Below, in pieces: positions 62,733 through 64,000 of a stretch of 64,000 bases of DNA; positions within the stretch are counted from its first letter, which is position 1, and each line of letters starts with the position of its first letter. The DNA comes from Flavobacteriales bacterium (GTDB lineage Bacteria > Bacteroidota > Bacteroidia > Flavobacteriales > Weeksellaceae), in the NCBI GenBank assembly GCA_020635515.1, contig JACJZS010000004.1, positions 74,348 to 138,347 on the forward strand, in the 5' to 3' direction. The notes beneath the pieces were generated by a model. It saw only the letters and a program-made list of their open reading frames with translations, ran no database searches and was not told the DNA's origin. The translations under genes were made by a program, and so were the position numbers.

Positions 62733-63890
62733 CTATTTTTTTGATTGCTTCTTACTTCCTTCATACATTTCAAACTGTAAAAGTCTGCATTCCAACTTTC
62801 CATTAAAAAGTTTTATTTTTTTTGATGGCTTTAATCCTATGTTTTTCATAGCATCAAAATTGGAAGTTAAAATCCAACTGAGCGTATTGGGATAATTGTG
62901 TTTTAATGTACTTCCTATTTTCCCATAAAACTCTTCTACTCTGGTTACTTCCATTCGTTCATCGTACGGTGGATTAAATACTACAAGCAGAGGGAATAAT
63001 TCTTTTTTAGAATCAAAGAAGTTTTTGTGTTCAATGGTAACAAATTCATCGAATCCTGTAAAATCAAGATTGTTTCTAGCATTTTCTACCGCACTTCTAT
63101 CTCCATCGTATCCTATAATTTTCCCTGTAAAATCTTTGGTTCTTTGCATTCTAAACTGTTTGATTTTCTCAAACAAATCATCATCATAATCTTTCCAATT
63201 CTGAAAACCAAAATCTTTTCTAAAAAGTTGCGGAGGAAGATTTGCTGCAATCATAACAGCTTCTATTAGAAATGTTCCACTTCCACACATAGGATCAAGC
63301 AAATTATCTTTTCCGTTCCAACCTGCAAGCTTTAAAATTCCTGCTGCAAGCACTTCATTAAGCGGAGCTTCTCCTCTGCTTTTTCTGTATCCTCGTTTAA
63401 AAAGTGCATCACCTGAACTGTCTAGTGCAATAGATACCTCTCTATCGGAAATATGAAGATTGAATCGAATGTCAGGTTTAAATGTGGCAATATCTGGTCG
63501 TTCTCCTTTTTTGTCTCTAAATCTATCTACAATCGCATCTTTCATTTTAAACATCATAAACTGCGAATGCGTAAACTTTTCGGAATGTACATTTGCACTA
63601 ATCGCAAAAGTTTGATTTACATCGAGGTAATTTTCCCAAGGAAATTCTTTAATTTTTTCGTAAAAATGATCTTCATTAAACGTTTGGAAAGAATATAACG
63701 GTTTTAAAATACGCAATGCTGTTCTGAGTGAATAATTGGCTTTGTACATAAAACCTTTGTCTCCATAAAACTCAACAGCTCTATTTTTAATTTTTACATC
63801 TACTGCTCCTAATTCTTTTAATTCTAATGCAAGTAACTGCTCTAAACCATACATTGTTGTCGCTTGCATCAAAAAGTTATCGTTGTTCAC
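62733..63890 (-). CDS. THUMP-domain class I RNA methyltransferase (RlmL/Trm14-type)
   Basis: 385 residues with a THUMP RNA-binding domain (about 20-160, GLEQLLALELKELGAVDVKI) and a Rossmann methyltransferase (LLDPMCGSGTFLIEAVMIAA, IIGYDGDRSAVENARNNL, and catalytic VVFNPPYDER). The NPPY motif indicates exocyclic amine (N2-guanine) methylation. By similarity to the N-half of E. coli RlmL it would make an m2G in 23S rRNA, but a tRNA target is possible. It is the first gene of the six-gene unit ending in cysM. Confidence 0.92.
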   Translation of the reverse strand: MNNDNFLMQATTMYGLEQLLALELKELGAVDVKIKNRAVEFYGDKGFMYKANYSLRTALRILKPLYSFQTFNEDHFYEKIKEFPWENYLDVNQTFAISANVHSEKFTHSQFMMFKMKDAIVDRFRDKKGERPDIATFKPDIRFNLHISDREVSIALDSSGDALFKRGYRKSRGEAPLNEVLAAGILKLAGWNGKDNLLDPMCGSGTFLIEAVMIAANLPPQLFRKDFGFQNWKDYDDDLFEKIKQFRMQRTKDFTGKIIGYDGDRSAVENARNNLDFTGFDEFVTIEHKNFFDSKKELFPLLVVFNPPYDERMEVTRVEEFYGKIGSTLKHNYPNTLSWILTSNFDAMKNIGLKPSKKIKLFNGKLECRLLQFEMYEGSKKQSKK

Positions 63891-63907
63891 TGTAATTCTA
63901 ATTTGTA

Positions 63908-63915
63908 CAAATTTA
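63908..63915 (-). promoter_or_regulatory. -7 element of the methyltransferase-MscS-cys unit
   Basis: Minus-strand TAAATTTG, 17 bp before the ATG at 63890. It probably starts the transcript that runs to 58725. The remaining 85 bp to the window edge show no gene. Confidence 0.55.
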
Positions 63916-64000
63916 CAAATTCTAAAAATAGAAAACGAAGGAAGATAATTATTTTGTTGTTTACAGGGGATAATGTTGGTACATACAATAGGGAGACTTA

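Overview
The window looks like a stretch of chromosome from a low-GC member of the Flavobacteriia (phylum Bacteroidota). The evidence is a gliding-motility lipoprotein gene (gldH), a secreted enzyme ending in a type IX secretion (T9SS) C-terminal sorting domain, many short lipoproteins with SxxC-type lipoboxes, and families typical of the group (DUF4296, DUF4271, an OstA-like protein, a PSP1 protein next to gldH). Promoters also match the Bacteroidota sigma-ABfr pattern, TTG/TTTG about 19-20 bp before TAnnTTTG. Genus cannot be fixed from the sequence alone.

Layout. 1-4173 (minus): a probable FKBP lipoprotein - tilS - AlbA_2 protein - yicC unit, with yicC running off the left edge. 4340-8221 (plus): a periplasmic GH13 SusA/neopullulanase-like amylase, an overlapping M28 peptidase and a small secreted protein. 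8222-9603: a scrap yard of mobile DNA, with an IS3-family 5' fragment, a separate IS3 right-end scar, a relic Rhs core, a truncated reading frame and a translationally coupled small gene that looks like an orphan immunity gene. 9619-12271 (minus): purD followed by a TPR protein. 12449-21366 (plus): alaS and a 2047-residue multimodular T9SS-secreted amylase with internal duplications. 21393-22600: a cluster of strong hairpins, then a complete 1001-bp IS982-family element with 6-bp target duplications and a frameshifted transposase.

22691-26663: a phytase-type esterase-like lipoprotein, a beta-helix lipoprotein, a VIT1/CCC1 transporter and a GlsB/YeaQ protein. 26851-39055 (plus): a KASIII-like synthase, a PpiD-like chaperone, a Fur-family regulator, an OstA/LptA-like protein, an unrecognised protein with a kinase-like motif pattern, then PSP1 - gldH - PBP1a - DUF4296 lipoprotein - sugar epimerase in a tight run. 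tRNA-Phe follows. 39383-49872 (minus) holds purL, a very long TraB/GumN protein, purB and purA. With purD this gives four purine-synthesis genes in the window. 50201-52312 (minus) carries mpl (murein peptide recycling) and a polyprenol-phosphate-mannose-type glycosyltransferase. 52384-54664 (plus): DUF4271 - hemD - thyA. After these come a relic of a YbaB/EbfC gene, a SRPBCC protein and maf, tRNA-Arg, YbjQ and two small proteins, and a NifU-like scaffold. The right end (59-64 kb, minus) is a compact six-gene unit: RNA methyltransferase - MscS channel - cysE - two lipoproteins - cysM, which puts both steps of cysteine synthesis in one transcript.

Most of the window is conserved housekeeping DNA. 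The parts that repay attention are the Rhs/IS3 scrap yard, the modular amylase, the kinase-like orphan near 32.4-33.5 kb, the 43-bp promoter duplicated in front of purL and the TraB gene, and the YbaB relic after thyA. I saw no CRISPR array, prophage, rRNA operon or complete defence island.
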